In this document: piece after piece, positions 33,033-43,077 of the stretch
How the letters are laid out: each line of letters begins with the position of its first letter
Position numbering within the stretch: position 1 is the first letter of the stretch
Translations under genes and position numbers: made by a program
From: Bacillota bacterium
GTDB lineage: Bacteria > Bacillota > Clostridia > Christensenellales > SZUA-584
Length of the DNA stretch: 64,000 nucleotides
Assembly (NCBI GenBank): GCA_023408075.1
Contig: JAEYKW010000046.1
Location: forward strand, 8,529-72,528
Direction: 5' to 3'
Notes under the pieces: generated by a model
What the model was told of the DNA's origin: nothing
What the model saw: only the letters and a program-made list of their open reading frames with translations
Databases searched by the model: none

Positions 33033-36000
33033 ATGGACAAACCGGTACTTTCCAATGAGAACGCCAAAAGGCTGCAACAAAGCGAGGAAAGGCTTCTTGC
33101 ACTGTTAAAGGCATCTTCAGATGTCATCTACCATATGAGCCCCGACTGGAAAACGATGACCGAGCTATACGGACGCGGGTTTATGGCCGATACGGATGAA
33201 GCTGACTCGAGCTGGCTCGAAAAATATATACACCCTGATGATCAGCCGCATGTGACAGAATTGATAGAAAGCTGTATCAAGGATAAAAGGCTATTTGAGC
33301 TGGAGCATCGTATACTGCGGCCGGATGGGAGTATCGGCTGGACACATTCCCGGGCTATTCCCATGATGAACGAAGAAGGGAATATTAAAGAATGGTTTGG
33401 CGCTGCCAGCGATATAACGAAAGTTAAGCAAGTCGAAGAGAGCGCGAAAAAAGCTAATGAGGAGGCAGAGAGACGGGCGCAAGATGTTCAAAACGAGCGT
33501 AAACGATTTTTTGACGTACTGGAAACCCTGCCGGTCATGATCTGTCTGATTACCCCGGAATACCGCATTCCATTTGCCAACAAAGCGTTTCGCGAGAGGT
33601 TCGGAGAAGCAAACGACCGGTATTTTTATGAGTATTGCTGCGGATATACAGAGCCTTGCCCTTTCTGCGAATCGTTGGTGCCGCTCAAAACCGGTCGGGC
33701 GCATCACTGGGAGTTTACTTCTCCGGATGGCAATACCATTATTGATGCCTACGACTTTCCATTCAGCGATACTAACGGTTCTCCTCTGATCCTCGAAATG
33801 GATATTGACATCACCGAGCACAGAAAAGCAGAAGAGGCGCTGCATAAAGTATATCTGCGGGAAGAGGTTCTCGGCGAACTTACAAGCTGGCTTCTTGAGA
33901 GCGAAGATCCGCAGGCTATCATGGAGGAAATCTGCAGGAAGTCAATCGGTTACGTCGAATGCGATGTTTTTATAAATTGTGTTGCAGAGGGTGATCATCT
34001 GTTGTTAAATTCCTATTCCGGGATATCTGCCGAAGAGGTTGAAAATTTAAAACGGCTTGAGTATGACGAGACAGTCTTCGGCTGCATCGCCGCAAAAGGT
34101 GAGCGCATCGTCGTACCTGATGTGCAGAATTCAGCAGACCAGAGAGTACAGATTGTTAGGTCCTTCGGCGTGCAGTCTTTTGCGGGCTTTCCCCTTAAAT
34201 CTGACGATCACGTCATCGGCACGCTCTCTTTCGGAAGCAGAAAACGGAAGACATTTACTGAGGATGAACTGTTATTTATGAATATCGTTTCCGGGCACAT
34301 AGCAATAGCGATTAACCGCCTTATTATATTGAAAGCGTTGCGAGACAACCGAGAGAGCCTCGAAGAAGAATTGAAAGGCGCAAAGCTCCTTAAAGGAATA
34401 AGCACCGAGCTTCTTTACCAGGAAGATACCCGGGAATTTTATGAGAAAATAATAGATGCTGCGTCAGGCATTATGCATTCTCAATTTGCGAGCATACAGA
34501 TGTTAAGCCCAAACGGGGATGATAAAGGAAAGCTTAAACTGCTTGCATACCGCGGATTTAATCAGAAGGCAACGGTGTTCTGGAAGTACGTAGACATATC
34601 GTCGGGCTCATCCTGCGGAGAGGCACTGCGCACAGGAGAACGCATAATAGTGCCTGATTTGGAGAAATGCGACTTTATGCAGGGAACGGAGGATCAGATA
34701 ATCTACCTTCAAACCGGAATCCACGCCACTCAGACAACGCCGCTTTACTCACGCAGCGGCAGGCCAGTGGGCATGATCTCCACTCATTGGAGCGAACCAT
34801 ATGTTCCATCGGAAGGTGAGCTTCGGCAGCTTGATGTTCTGGCAAGGCAGGCTGCCGATGTTATCGATCGGAGACAATTCGAGGAGGCGCTGCGGGAGAG
34901 TGAGGAAAAGGCTATCGCGTTGGTGGGAGAGCTTGAAGAAACGGATAGGAATAAGAACCAATTTATCAGCGCTTTATCCCATGAACTCCGTAACCCTCTG
35001 GCGGTTATCTCAGCAGGGCTGGAAATACTGAGCCTTTCTCAAAATAAAGAACAGATACAAAAGGCAAAAGATATCATGTATCGCCAGATGAACCAGCTTT
35101 GCTCTCTGGTTGATGACCTGCTGGACTTGACCCGGATTTCGAACAATAAGATAGAGCTTAAAAAAGAGAAAATTGAGCTTAATAAACTCATATCACTGAT
35201 TACAGATGACCAACAGGCTTTGTTTGACGAAAAAGGCATGACTCTGTATACAAAAATCAGCAGCCATTCAATTTTTATTCATGCCGATTCTGTGCGTTTA
35301 AAACAAATTATAGGCAATCTGCTTCACAACGCACAAAAATATACCCGGCCCGGAGGAGAAACGGTGTTAAGTGTTAATGAAGATAATCACGAAGCAGTGA
35401 TTCGTGTGAAAGATAACGGGATTGGCTTAAGCCTCGAATTAATACCACGTTTGTTTCAGCCTTTTGTTCAGGCCGATTCATCGCTCGACAGGAGCAGCGG
35501 AGGGCTCGGGCTCGGGCTTTCAATAACAAAGGGAATCGTTGAATTGCATGGGGGTAGCGTAAAAGCTTTTAGTGAGGGGCTGGGGAAAGGCTCCGAGTTT
35601 ACGATAAGGCTGCCGATACTCGATGAAGAAGGTGCCGACGATGTGACCAAAGCAAAACCGGTATGCAGTGCGGCGCGATCTCTTCGCATACTGATTATTG
35701 AGGATAACAAGGATTTTGCCGATCTGTTGAGCACGATGCTTATAGAGATTGATTATCAGGTTGAGGTAGCTTATGACGGATATAGGGGTTTGGAGATATT
35801 AAAGCATTTCCAGCCGGATATTATTCTCTGCGATATCGGGCTGCCGGGAATGGACGGATTTGAGGTGGCGAAGAACATAAAAGAGAATGAGGCTCTCAAA
35901 GATACATTTTTGGTCGCGCTCACAGGGTATGCGGAGGAAGACGATTTAAAACGCGCAAAGGAAAGCGGGTTCAACCGGCTTATGGCAAAGCCGGTCAGCC

Positions 36001-36038
36001 TTGATGCAATACAGGCATTGCTTTGTGAAATAAAATGA
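33033..36038 (+). CDS. Soluble hybrid sensor histidine kinase (PAS-PAS-GAF-GAF-HisKA-HATPase-REC)
   Basis: 1001 residues with no signal peptide or membrane segment, so cytosolic sensing. PAS 1 at about 15-135 with PAC end (RPDGSIGWTHSRAIPM), PAS 2 at about 155-270 containing an unusual Cys cluster (YEYCCGYTEPCPFCES), GAF at about 280-430 and GAF at about 450-600. HisKA follows with phospho-acceptor His650 in ALSHELRNPLAV, then HATPase (GGLGLGLSI) and a C-terminal receiver with Asp934 in LCDIGLPGMDG. No response regulator gene lies next to it, so it is an orphan. The PAS-2 cysteines could bind an Fe-S cluster, haem or another redox cofactor. Confidence 0.93.
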   Translation: MDKPVLSNENAKRLQQSEERLLALLKASSDVIYHMSPDWKTMTELYGRGFMADTDEADSSWLEKYIHPDDQPHVTELIESCIKDKRLFELEHRILRPDGSIGWTHSRAIPMMNEEGNIKEWFGAASDITKVKQVEESAKKANEEAERRAQDVQNERKRFFDVLETLPVMICLITPEYRIPFANKAFRERFGEANDRYFYEYCCGYTEPCPFCESLVPLKTGRAHHWEFTSPDGNTIIDAYDFPFSDTNGSPLILEMDIDITEHRKAEEALHKVYLREEVLGELTSWLLESEDPQAIMEEICRKSIGYVECDVFINCVAEGDHLLLNSYSGISAEEVENLKRLEYDETVFGCIAAKGERIVVPDVQNSADQRVQIVRSFGVQSFAGFPLKSDDHVIGTLSFGSRKRKTFTEDELLFMNIVSGHIAIAINRLIILKALRDNRESLEEELKGAKLLKGISTELLYQEDTREFYEKIIDAASGIMHSQFASIQMLSPNGDDKGKLKLLAYRGFNQKATVFWKYVDISSGSSCGEALRTGERIIVPDLEKCDFMQGTEDQIIYLQTGIHATQTTPLYSRSGRPVGMISTHWSEPYVPSEGELRQLDVLARQAADVIDRRQFEEALRESEEKAIALVGELEETDRNKNQFISALSHELRNPLAVISAGLEILSLSQNKEQIQKAKDIMYRQMNQLCSLVDDLLDLTRISNNKIELKKEKIELNKLISLITDDQQALFDEKGMTLYTKISSHSIFIHADSVRLKQIIGNLLHNAQKYTRPGGETVLSVNEDNHEAVIRVKDNGIGLSLELIPRLFQPFVQADSSLDRSSGGLGLGLSITKGIVELHGGSVKAFSEGLGKGSEFTIRLPILDEEGADDVTKAKPVCSAARSLRILIIEDNKDFADLLSTMLIEIDYQVEVAYDGYRGLEILKHFQPDIILCDIGLPGMDGFEVAKNIKENEALKDTFLVALTGYAEEDDLKRAKESGFNRLMAKPVSLDAIQALLCEIK

Positions 36039-36324
36039 TAACACATCCCGACGCCCCGTTTGCGTGGGAACATACGAAAAAGATAAATATCCGTGAAGCA
36101 CGGTTGGAATGCAGTCAATATCGCTTTGCAAAGGCGGAATGCCAATCATTTATGACTGCACGCTTGTCGCAGCAAAAATATGAAGAGGGTCATGAACCGC
36201 ACATGGATACACGACTAAGCCCCAAAAAAGGCCATGTGCGATTCATAAAAAAGTATTTTCATCTGGAAGAGGAATGTAATATCATGAGATGATACTCTTG
36301 CCGATGCAGATATGGAGGATGAAT

Positions 36325-36852
36325 ATGCCAAAGGCCCGAAAGATGCTGAGTGATTGGGAGGCGCCGTATATCCAATCGCTTATGAAATTGATTGAAACGC
36401 AAAGCAAAGCGACGCTCGCAAATTGGGCCGTTAATTATGCCGAGAGGGTGCTGCTGCCGCTGTGGAGCGAAAGCTTTCCGGATGACCCGCGCCCGCGAAA
36501 TGCACTCAGCGCCGCGCGTGAGTGGCTGTCGGGAGCCATCAAGCTGCCGCAGGCGAAAACGGTCATACTCGAGTGCCACGCCGCTGCGCGCGAAGCCGAG
36601 GGTAGCCCCGTTGCGCAACCCGCCGCAAGGGCCATCGGGCAATCCGCATCCACGATCCATTCGGCGAGGCACTGCATCGGGCTCGCGCTGTACGGAGCGC
36701 TGGCGGTCGCGTATTCCACGATGGGATCGGACGCATCGTGGAAACAGGTGGAGCGGTGCGCCGCCGATGAGTGCGCGCGCATGCTGGACGCGCTCCGGCT
36801 CGTTGCCGTGGAAAACGAACAAAACCCGGCGAAAATTGACTGGAAATGCTGA
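36325..36852 (+). CDS. Putative Imm-5-like immunity protein
   Basis: 175 residues from the ATG at 36325, GGAGG 7 nt upstream. All-helical. LPLWSESFPDDPRPRNAL, LECHAAAREA, ARAIGQSASTIHSARHCIG and ALYGALAVAY match the 'putative immunity protein' (Imm-5) pattern. No toxin gene is beside it, so it may be an orphan immunity gene or the family may have another role. The 285 bases before it carry a weak ORF without a ribosome site. Confidence 0.6.
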   Translation: MPKARKMLSDWEAPYIQSLMKLIETQSKATLANWAVNYAERVLLPLWSESFPDDPRPRNALSAAREWLSGAIKLPQAKTVILECHAAAREAEGSPVAQPAARAIGQSASTIHSARHCIGLALYGALAVAYSTMGSDASWKQVERCAADECARMLDALRLVAVENEQNPAKIDWKC

Positions 36853-36997
36853 TCGCGCAAGCTGCAAAACAGGCATAAGAGAATCCATAGTCAATAAGCA
36901 TAAGCCTCATGGATTCATTCGGCAAGCTTGAATGTACTTTCGGCTTTATGATATTGTATAGTCAATCTTATATTTTAAAACGGAATGGAAGGGCATC

Positions 36998-37600
36998 GTG
37001 GGCAATACGGATAAGTTCGATATGATCGCCGCGCAATATGATACGCCCGAAAGGGTTCGCATCGCTGAGGCAGCGGCGAATGCCATACGTGAGCTTTTGG
37101 TTGGCACCAAAAGCAAGACGGCGATCGATTTTGGCTGCGGAACAGGCCTTGTGGGATTAAGCTTATTAAGCGATTTTCAGTCAGTGCTGTTTCTGGATAC
37201 ATCCCAAAGCATGATCGATCAGGTAAAACAGAAAATTTCAGAGGCGGATATACGCAGCGCGGATGCGTTATGCTTTGATTTTGAAAAGGGCAGCCTGCCG
37301 GATTTGCATGCCGATTATATTTTTATGGCGCAGGTTCTGCTGCATATTAAAGATTATAAGCCGGTATTGGCAAAGCTGTTTGACGTTTTGAACCCGGAAG
37401 GGCATATTATTATCGTTGATTTTGACAAGAATGAGAACATCGTTTCCGATCTGGTGCATAGCGGGTTTGATCAACAGGCCCTGACGGCTGACATGGCGAA
37501 TATCGGATATAAAAGCATTCAATCGAAAACTTTCTATCAAGGAAGCAAGATCTTCATGGGGCAGGATGCGTCAATATTTATACTCGACGCACAGAAATAG
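36998..37600 (+). CDS. Class I SAM-dependent methyltransferase
   Basis: 200 residues from GTG at 36998 with GGAAGGG upstream. AIDFGCGTGLVGLSL is the SAM-binding loop (about 45-60), FLDTSQSMID the second motif, and ALCFDFEKGSLPD the acidic/adenine contact. Size and order fit small-molecule methyltransferases (Methyltransf_11/12). Substrate unknown. No operon partner is obvious. Confidence 0.88.
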   Translation: MGNTDKFDMIAAQYDTPERVRIAEAAANAIRELLVGTKSKTAIDFGCGTGLVGLSLLSDFQSVLFLDTSQSMIDQVKQKISEADIRSADALCFDFEKGSLPDLHADYIFMAQVLLHIKDYKPVLAKLFDVLNPEGHIIIVDFDKNENIVSDLVHSGFDQQALTADMANIGYKSIQSKTFYQGSKIFMGQDASIFILDAQK

Positions 37601-37782
37601 AGACGGGTTTGCAGTCTTCAAGATTCATTTTGTAATTCGAGCACTCAACTTTTATACAAACAGCTTCCCCACAACTTTATTATAACATATCCGGATATCG
37701 ATTATCAGTCTTATTTTTATGAATTGAAACGTGTATCCTAAAGCTAATTCGAAAAATCAGAGCGAATACCGGAGGTATGTTT

Positions 37783-40026
37783 GTGATAGAGAATAAAGAC
37801 ATATGGGCTTATGAAAAGGCGTACCTTGAAAAAGTGATCAGAGAGATAAAAAAGCAGCTGGATATCGGTATCAACGCTGTCGACAATTATAAAAGCGATG
37901 CCATACAACTGCAAAAAAGTATGTGGGAAGACATACGGTGTGCCCCTTCCGGCTTGTTCGATCTGGAGGATGCCGCACAAATCAACCAGATCCAAATGGA
38001 CTTAAAAAACAAAGCCAGCTTATACAGATTTTCTTTTGAAAAAGTCAACCACCTGAAAATAATGCTCAAAAGCCCGTATTTCGGTCGAATTGACTTTCTG
38101 GAGCACGGAGAAGCCAAAGCCGAGTCAATCTACGTAGGGGTATACAGCTTAAGTACGAACGATACAATGGATCTCCTCGTTTACGATTGGAGAGCACCGA
38201 TCAGCAGCATGTTTTATGATTTTGAGATCGGTCCTTCAAGTTATTCATGCCCGGCAGGCTTAATTGAAGGCGACATGCTGCTCAAAAGGCAGTACAAGAT
38301 CGAAAATTCGGATATCGTTTATATGTTTGACAGCAGCCTGAATATCAACGACGCCATGCTTCAGGAACTGCTCGGCAAAAGCACAGACAACAGAATGAAA
38401 ACGATTGTGGCAAGCATACAAAAGGAGCAGAATTCCGTCATCAGAAACAGTCAGGATAAAATACTCATCGTTGAGGGCCCAGCCGGGAGCGGCAAAACGT
38501 CAATCGCGCTCCACAGAGCCGCATACGTTTTATACAGGTTCCGGGACACCGTCAAATCGGAAAATATACTGATTTTTTCTCCGAACCATGTGTTTGAGGA
38601 CTATATTTCTCATGTGCTGCCCGAGCTGGGGGAAGAGAATATACGCAGAAGCACATTTGCGGATTTTTTCTCAAATGCTTTTTTCACGGACCTGCAAATA
38701 GAAACAATGAATCAGCAGATGGAATATATACTGACTTTGGATCGAGCCTATGATGTCAGGCTTGAATGTATCAAATTCAAATCATCGCTGCTGTATCTGG
38801 ATATCTTAAAAAAGTATATCCGGTATCTTGAAAGCGGAGCGGTGCTGAAATTTAAAGACGTTGTTTATGATAACGCCATTCTGATCTCTGCAGACGAAAT
38901 ATACCAGCTTTATAAAAGTCAGTCGAGCCGCTTGCCCTATGCCAACCGGCTGGGGAAGATACGTGAGCGTCTTTTCAGGCTTTTGGAAGAGTATGAAGAA
39001 AGAAGAGTCAGTGATGCTTTAAAGAAGGATGCCAATGCGGATAAAATGGGCAGCCGGGACATAAAGGAAGCGTATGAGCTTGCTAAAGAGGATATTATTC
39101 GGATGACGGCTTTTGAAATCTGCCCGTTGTATTTGAATTTGTTTGAGAATTTCGGAGCTTTGCTGCAAGCGTTTGATATAAGCAGCCGTGAAGACTATAA
39201 CATGTTGACCGGATATACAATTCGTGCGTTTAGCGAAGGGATCATCAACTATGAGGACCTGGCACCCTTGATATATCTGAAAACGGCGCTTGGAGGGGAG
39301 GATACTGCGGCCTCAGTGAAGCATGTCATCATCGATGAGGCACAGGACTATACGCCCGTGCAATATGAAATTTTCAAGACGGTGTTTAAAAACAGCAATA
39401 TGACGATTCTCGGCGACGTCAACCAAACCGTTAACGGGTATATGAATATCGGGAGTTTTGATACCATCTCAGACGCTTACGCGGGTTCGAAAAAGATAGC
39501 GCTGACAAAGAGTTATCGTTCGAGCAAAGAGCTCGCGGACTACTGTAAAGAGCTGCTGGCTTCCCCGGGGCAATCGGAGCAGTTGAACAGGCACGGGGCA
39601 AAGCCAAGGGTTGTTAAGGCTGATATCAGCGGCGTTTATAAGAGAATGGCGGATGATATCCTTGATTTAAAGAACAAAGGATATCAGCTCATTGCGGTGA
39701 TCTGCAAAACGGCCTCCAAATGCAAGACTGTCTATCAAGACCTGAAGCCGCTTTTGGATATCTGTTTGATTTCCAATCAGAACGAAGTCTATCACGGCGA
39801 TATCGTCGTGATTCCGTCGTATCTTGCCAAAGGACTTGAATTTGACGCCGTATTGGTCGAGTCGGCTGATGATACGGATTATCATCAGCCCGAGGACAGA
39901 AGGCTGCTGTATACGGTATGCACGAGAGCTTTGCATGAGCTGTACTTATATTACGTTGATACGCTGTCCCGTTTTGTATCGGCCATCGATGAGCCGCTGT
40001 ATATTCATGATGATGCGACACGGTAA
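37783..40026 (+). CDS. HelD-like UvrD/Rep-family helicase
   Basis: 747 residues from GTG at 37783, 7 nt after GGAGG. The in-frame ATG at 37777 is only 1 nt from that site, so it is less likely. An N-terminal coiled coil at about 8-110 is typical of HelD, which inserts into the RNA polymerase channels. Walker A GPAGSGKTS is near residue 230, IIDEAQDYT is Walker B and the QxxR-type motif is TKSYRSSKEL. VIPSYLAKGLEFDAVLVE and YTVCTRALHELYLY close superfamily 1. HelD recycles stalled RNA polymerase using ATP. Standalone gene. Confidence 0.88.
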   Translation: MIENKDIWAYEKAYLEKVIREIKKQLDIGINAVDNYKSDAIQLQKSMWEDIRCAPSGLFDLEDAAQINQIQMDLKNKASLYRFSFEKVNHLKIMLKSPYFGRIDFLEHGEAKAESIYVGVYSLSTNDTMDLLVYDWRAPISSMFYDFEIGPSSYSCPAGLIEGDMLLKRQYKIENSDIVYMFDSSLNINDAMLQELLGKSTDNRMKTIVASIQKEQNSVIRNSQDKILIVEGPAGSGKTSIALHRAAYVLYRFRDTVKSENILIFSPNHVFEDYISHVLPELGEENIRRSTFADFFSNAFFTDLQIETMNQQMEYILTLDRAYDVRLECIKFKSSLLYLDILKKYIRYLESGAVLKFKDVVYDNAILISADEIYQLYKSQSSRLPYANRLGKIRERLFRLLEEYEERRVSDALKKDANADKMGSRDIKEAYELAKEDIIRMTAFEICPLYLNLFENFGALLQAFDISSREDYNMLTGYTIRAFSEGIINYEDLAPLIYLKTALGGEDTAASVKHVIIDEAQDYTPVQYEIFKTVFKNSNMTILGDVNQTVNGYMNIGSFDTISDAYAGSKKIALTKSYRSSKELADYCKELLASPGQSEQLNRHGAKPRVVKADISGVYKRMADDILDLKNKGYQLIAVICKTASKCKTVYQDLKPLLDICLISNQNEVYHGDIVVIPSYLAKGLEFDAVLVESADDTDYHQPEDRRLLYTVCTRALHELYLYYVDTLSRFVSAIDEPLYIHDDATR

Positions 40027-40263
40027 CGCCGACTGCGCGTCATTTATTGCCTGCGGGGAACCCTGTTTTTGTGATAAAAATCAGTGAATATGCCGCCGTT
40101 GTCAGCGGACTGACATGACCCGGTAGCCATGATTGCGCGTGAATACGGTTGTCGGCAGTGACAGCTGAACCGGTGATATTCGCAAAGCCACGGGAGACAG
40201 CCAAGCAGAGCTTGACTAAAACAGGGTTATCCTATCAAAAGCATGCATCGACGGCGCAAGCTA

Positions 40264-40272
40264 TGGTATACT
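40264..40272 (+). promoter_or_regulatory. Extended -10 promoter of the U32 operon
   Basis: TGGTATACT: a TGn extension plus TATACT (40267-40272), 22 nt before the U32 start codon. No good -35, as expected for an extended -10. The 40027-40263 stretch before it has short stems but no RNA family I can name. Confidence 0.5.
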
Positions 40273-40294
40273 GATAAAAAAAGCGGAGCAGTCA

Positions 40295-42568
40295 ATGAAA
40301 TATGAGCTACTCGCACCCGCCGGAGACATGCAGTCCGTGGTTCAGGCGGTGCAAAACGGCGCTGATGCGGTTTACCTTGGCGGAAAGAGCTTCGGTGCCC
40401 GCGCTTTTGCCGGCAACTTTTCCAATCAGGAACTCGGTGATGCGATCGCCTATGCGCACACATACGGCGTTAAGGTTTATGTGACGGTCAATACACTGGT
40501 CTACGAAAGTGAGACCGAGGCTTTTCTTAAGCATGCGGAAACCGTATTGTCAGCCGGTGCGGATGCGCTCATCATGCAGGACGTCGGCATGATTGCGGCG
40601 GTTCACCGGCGTTTTCCCGATGCGGTGCTGCACGCGAGCACGCAGATGCACAACCACAGCGACGCGGCGCTTCGGTTCGCGCAGAGCCTTGGGATGAAAC
40701 GCGCGGTGCTCGCGCGTGAAATGAACATCGACCAGATCAAAAGCTTGCAATGCCCCATAGAAAAAGAAGTGTTTGTGCACGGCGCGCTGTGTATCTGCTA
40801 TTCGGGCCAGTGCCTGTTCAGCGCTTTGACAAACGGACGCAGCGGCAATCGCGGCACCTGCGCGCAAAGCTGCCGCATGCGCTACAAGCTGCTGGATGAA
40901 GCGGAAAAACAGTACGAGACTCACGGCGAATACCTGCTGAGCCCCAAGGATATCGGCCTTTTCGACGATGTTTCGGCACTGCTGGAAGCCGGAGTCGGCT
41001 GCTTCAAAATTGAAGGACGCATGAAATCGCCCGAGTACGTCGGCCTTGTGACGAAGATATATGCCAAGCTGCTGCGCGACTGCGCGGCAGGCCGTCAGGC
41101 GCAGCCCGATCAGCAGGACATGTCCGCCCTCTTAAGCCTTTTTAACCGAGGCTATTCAAAAGCCCATCTGTTTGGCGTGAAGGGAGAGGCGCTGCTGAGC
41201 AAAGACCGGCCGAATCACCGCGGCACGCCGCTCGGAGACGTTTTGGCGGTCAAGAATGACAGAATCAAGCTGCGGTTGTCGGCGGCGCTCAGTCAGGGCG
41301 ACGGCATCAAGTTTGAGCGCAGCGACGACGGCTTTATTTGCAATAAAATATATAAGAACGGTTTGCTCACAGCCTTGGCACAGGCCGGTGATATCATTGA
41401 GCTGGACGCAAAAGCAAAAACGGCGGCAGGGGATACCGTGGTCAAAACAAGCGATGCCGTCCTTTTAAAATTGCTGCAGGCGAAGGATACGAGGCGTGTG
41501 CCGGTCACCGGCACTCTGTCCGCAAAGGCGGGAGACCCCCTTGGTCTCGCTTTGAGAGACGGGGACGGCCGCGAAGCCGTTTCGCTGGGCCAGCCGGTTG
41601 AGCTCAGCCGCACAGCGCCGACGCCCCATAATGATATTTTCGGCAGCATATCAAAGCTCGGCGACACGCCTTATGAGCTGAAAGACTTGACTATCGACGC
41701 GGATCAAAACATATTTACCGCCAAGAGCGCGCTCAACGCGCTGCGCCGCGACGCTGCGGAAACGCTGACGAAAATGCGCACGGCTGTGCCGCCGGTTCGT
41801 ATCAGCAGCGAGCCGCTCCCGAATGTTCAATACGATATTGACGGGTCTGGCCCCAGGCTTCATGTGCTGGTGCGCCGCGCCGCGCAGTTCGACGCGGTCA
41901 AGGATATCGTCACGGGTGATATCTATACGGATAACGAAACGCTTTATTATGAGAACAAAGCCGCATATCCGCAGCTGCGGCTCAGGACGGACAGGCTCGC
42001 TCCAATGCCGGAGCCTTATCACGGCGAGCGTCTGCTCGTAGCCGACCATGGCGGCTTGCACCTCTATCCGCAGGATAACGATGTGATACTCGACCATTCT
42101 GTTTATGCTCTTAATTCTGCGGCTTTGTCCGTATTTGTTTCATACGGCGCGCAGCGCGCGGCGCTGCCGCCCGAGCTCGATATGACGCAGACAGCCCGGA
42201 TGGCGGCGGCGTACCAAGAGCATAACGGCCAGCCTGCGCCTGTGGAAGCTCTCCTGTATGTGCGGCATGAGCTCATGGCCATGCGGCACTGCGCGCTCTC
42301 GGGAGCGCTCGGAAAAAGCTCGTGCGGCCTGTGCAAGCAAAAACGCTTCAGCCTTGAAGATTTGCAGGGAAATAAGTATCCTTTGGTCATGGATAGCGGC
42401 TGCCGGACGCATGTGTTTCACAGCCGCGTCACCGAGGCAAACGCGGCGGAATATCTGGCGCTGGGCGTGCGGCACTTTCGTATTGAGCTTTTCGATGAGG
42501 ACGAGCAAATGAGCAGGGACATTGTGAAGCGCTGCCTTGCGAAGCTCGCGCAGCAGGCAAAGCCATGA
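40295..42568 (+). CDS. U32 family protein (RlhA/YhbU-like) with DUF3656
   Basis: 757 residues, GCGGAG upstream. NGADAVYLGGKSFGARAF near residue 20 and EKEVFVHGALCICYSGQC (the conserved Cys-bearing U32 stretch) identify the family. RGTCAQSCRMRY and GCFKIEGRMKSPEYV follow. A DUF3656-like region fills about 390-500, and another Cys set is at the end (CALSGALGKSSCGLCKQKRF). U32 proteins of this class hydroxylate rRNA or tRNA bases via an Fe-S cluster and prephenate, rather than cutting proteins. Overlaps the glycosylase gene by ATGA. Confidence 0.9.
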   Translation: MKYELLAPAGDMQSVVQAVQNGADAVYLGGKSFGARAFAGNFSNQELGDAIAYAHTYGVKVYVTVNTLVYESETEAFLKHAETVLSAGADALIMQDVGMIAAVHRRFPDAVLHASTQMHNHSDAALRFAQSLGMKRAVLAREMNIDQIKSLQCPIEKEVFVHGALCICYSGQCLFSALTNGRSGNRGTCAQSCRMRYKLLDEAEKQYETHGEYLLSPKDIGLFDDVSALLEAGVGCFKIEGRMKSPEYVGLVTKIYAKLLRDCAAGRQAQPDQQDMSALLSLFNRGYSKAHLFGVKGEALLSKDRPNHRGTPLGDVLAVKNDRIKLRLSAALSQGDGIKFERSDDGFICNKIYKNGLLTALAQAGDIIELDAKAKTAAGDTVVKTSDAVLLKLLQAKDTRRVPVTGTLSAKAGDPLGLALRDGDGREAVSLGQPVELSRTAPTPHNDIFGSISKLGDTPYELKDLTIDADQNIFTAKSALNALRRDAAETLTKMRTAVPPVRISSEPLPNVQYDIDGSGPRLHVLVRRAAQFDAVKDIVTGDIYTDNETLYYENKAAYPQLRLRTDRLAPMPEPYHGERLLVADHGGLHLYPQDNDVILDHSVYALNSAALSVFVSYGAQRAALPPELDMTQTARMAAAYQEHNGQPAPVEALLYVRHELMAMRHCALSGALGKSSCGLCKQKRFSLEDLQGNKYPLVMDSGCRTHVFHSRVTEANAAEYLALGVRHFRIELFDEDEQMSRDIVKRCLAKLAQQAKP

Positions 42569-43077
42569 ATACGATTCACTCATTCGGCCCCGTTGCGGGC
42601 GAGGGCTGCTGTATATTGATACTCGGCTCGATACCCGGCAAGGAATCGCTGCGAAAGCAGCAGTATTACGGCCATGCGCAAAACGCTTTCTGGCGGCTGA
42701 TGAGCGCGCTGCTCAATGAACCGGAACAGGAAGACTATCAGCACCGGCTTGCGATGCTGCTGCGCCATCGTATTGCCCTGTGGGATGTGATTGAAAGCTG
42801 CGAAAGGCAATCCAGCCTCGACGCCCACATCAAGAACGCGGTTGTCAATGATTTTGCGTCTTTCTTTGCGGCCTATCCGCAAATCACGCACGTATTTTTC
42901 AACGGACAAAAGGCGTACACGACTTTTGCGCGGTTTGTCGGTTTTGAGTTTGCCGGAATCGCATTTGAGAGGCTCGGATCGACCAGCCCTGCCCACGCCA
43001 TCACCTTTGAGCAGCGTCTTAAAGACTGGCGGCGCATATTACCATACATAAGGAGTACAGACGATGACCAACTTTGA
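42565..43077 (+). CDS. Hypoxanthine/uracil-DNA glycosylase, UDG family 6-like
   Basis: 170 residues. The N-terminal motif LGSIPGKESLRKQQYYGHAQ then NAFW is the family-6 (hypoxanthine-DNA glycosylase) form of UDG motif 1, LWDVIESCER follows, and VFFNGQKAY plus the late STSPAHA (motif 2-like) complete the fold. It should remove deaminated adenine or uracil from DNA. The start overlaps the U32 stop by ATGA, and its end overlaps the hydrogenase-like gene by 14 nt. Confidence 0.85.
   Translation: MNTIHSFGPVAGEGCCILILGSIPGKESLRKQQYYGHAQNAFWRLMSALLNEPEQEDYQHRLAMLLRHRIALWDVIESCERQSSLDAHIKNAVVNDFASFFAAYPQITHVFFNGQKAYTTFARFVGFEFAGIAFERLGSTSPAHAITFEQRLKDWRRILPYIRSTDDDQL

Noticed and set aside
36035..36292. 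85-residue + strand ORF overlapping the kinase stop by ATGA
   Set aside because: The overlap looks like coupling but there is no ribosome site, no family and no sensible composition. It could be real but I cannot support it.
40064..40245. Possible riboswitch (gcaaagccacggg stretch reminiscent of c-di-GMP-I)
   Set aside because: Only one short block matches; the paired stems and the later GCC/GGGTT landmarks are not in the right order. A covariance search would decide it.
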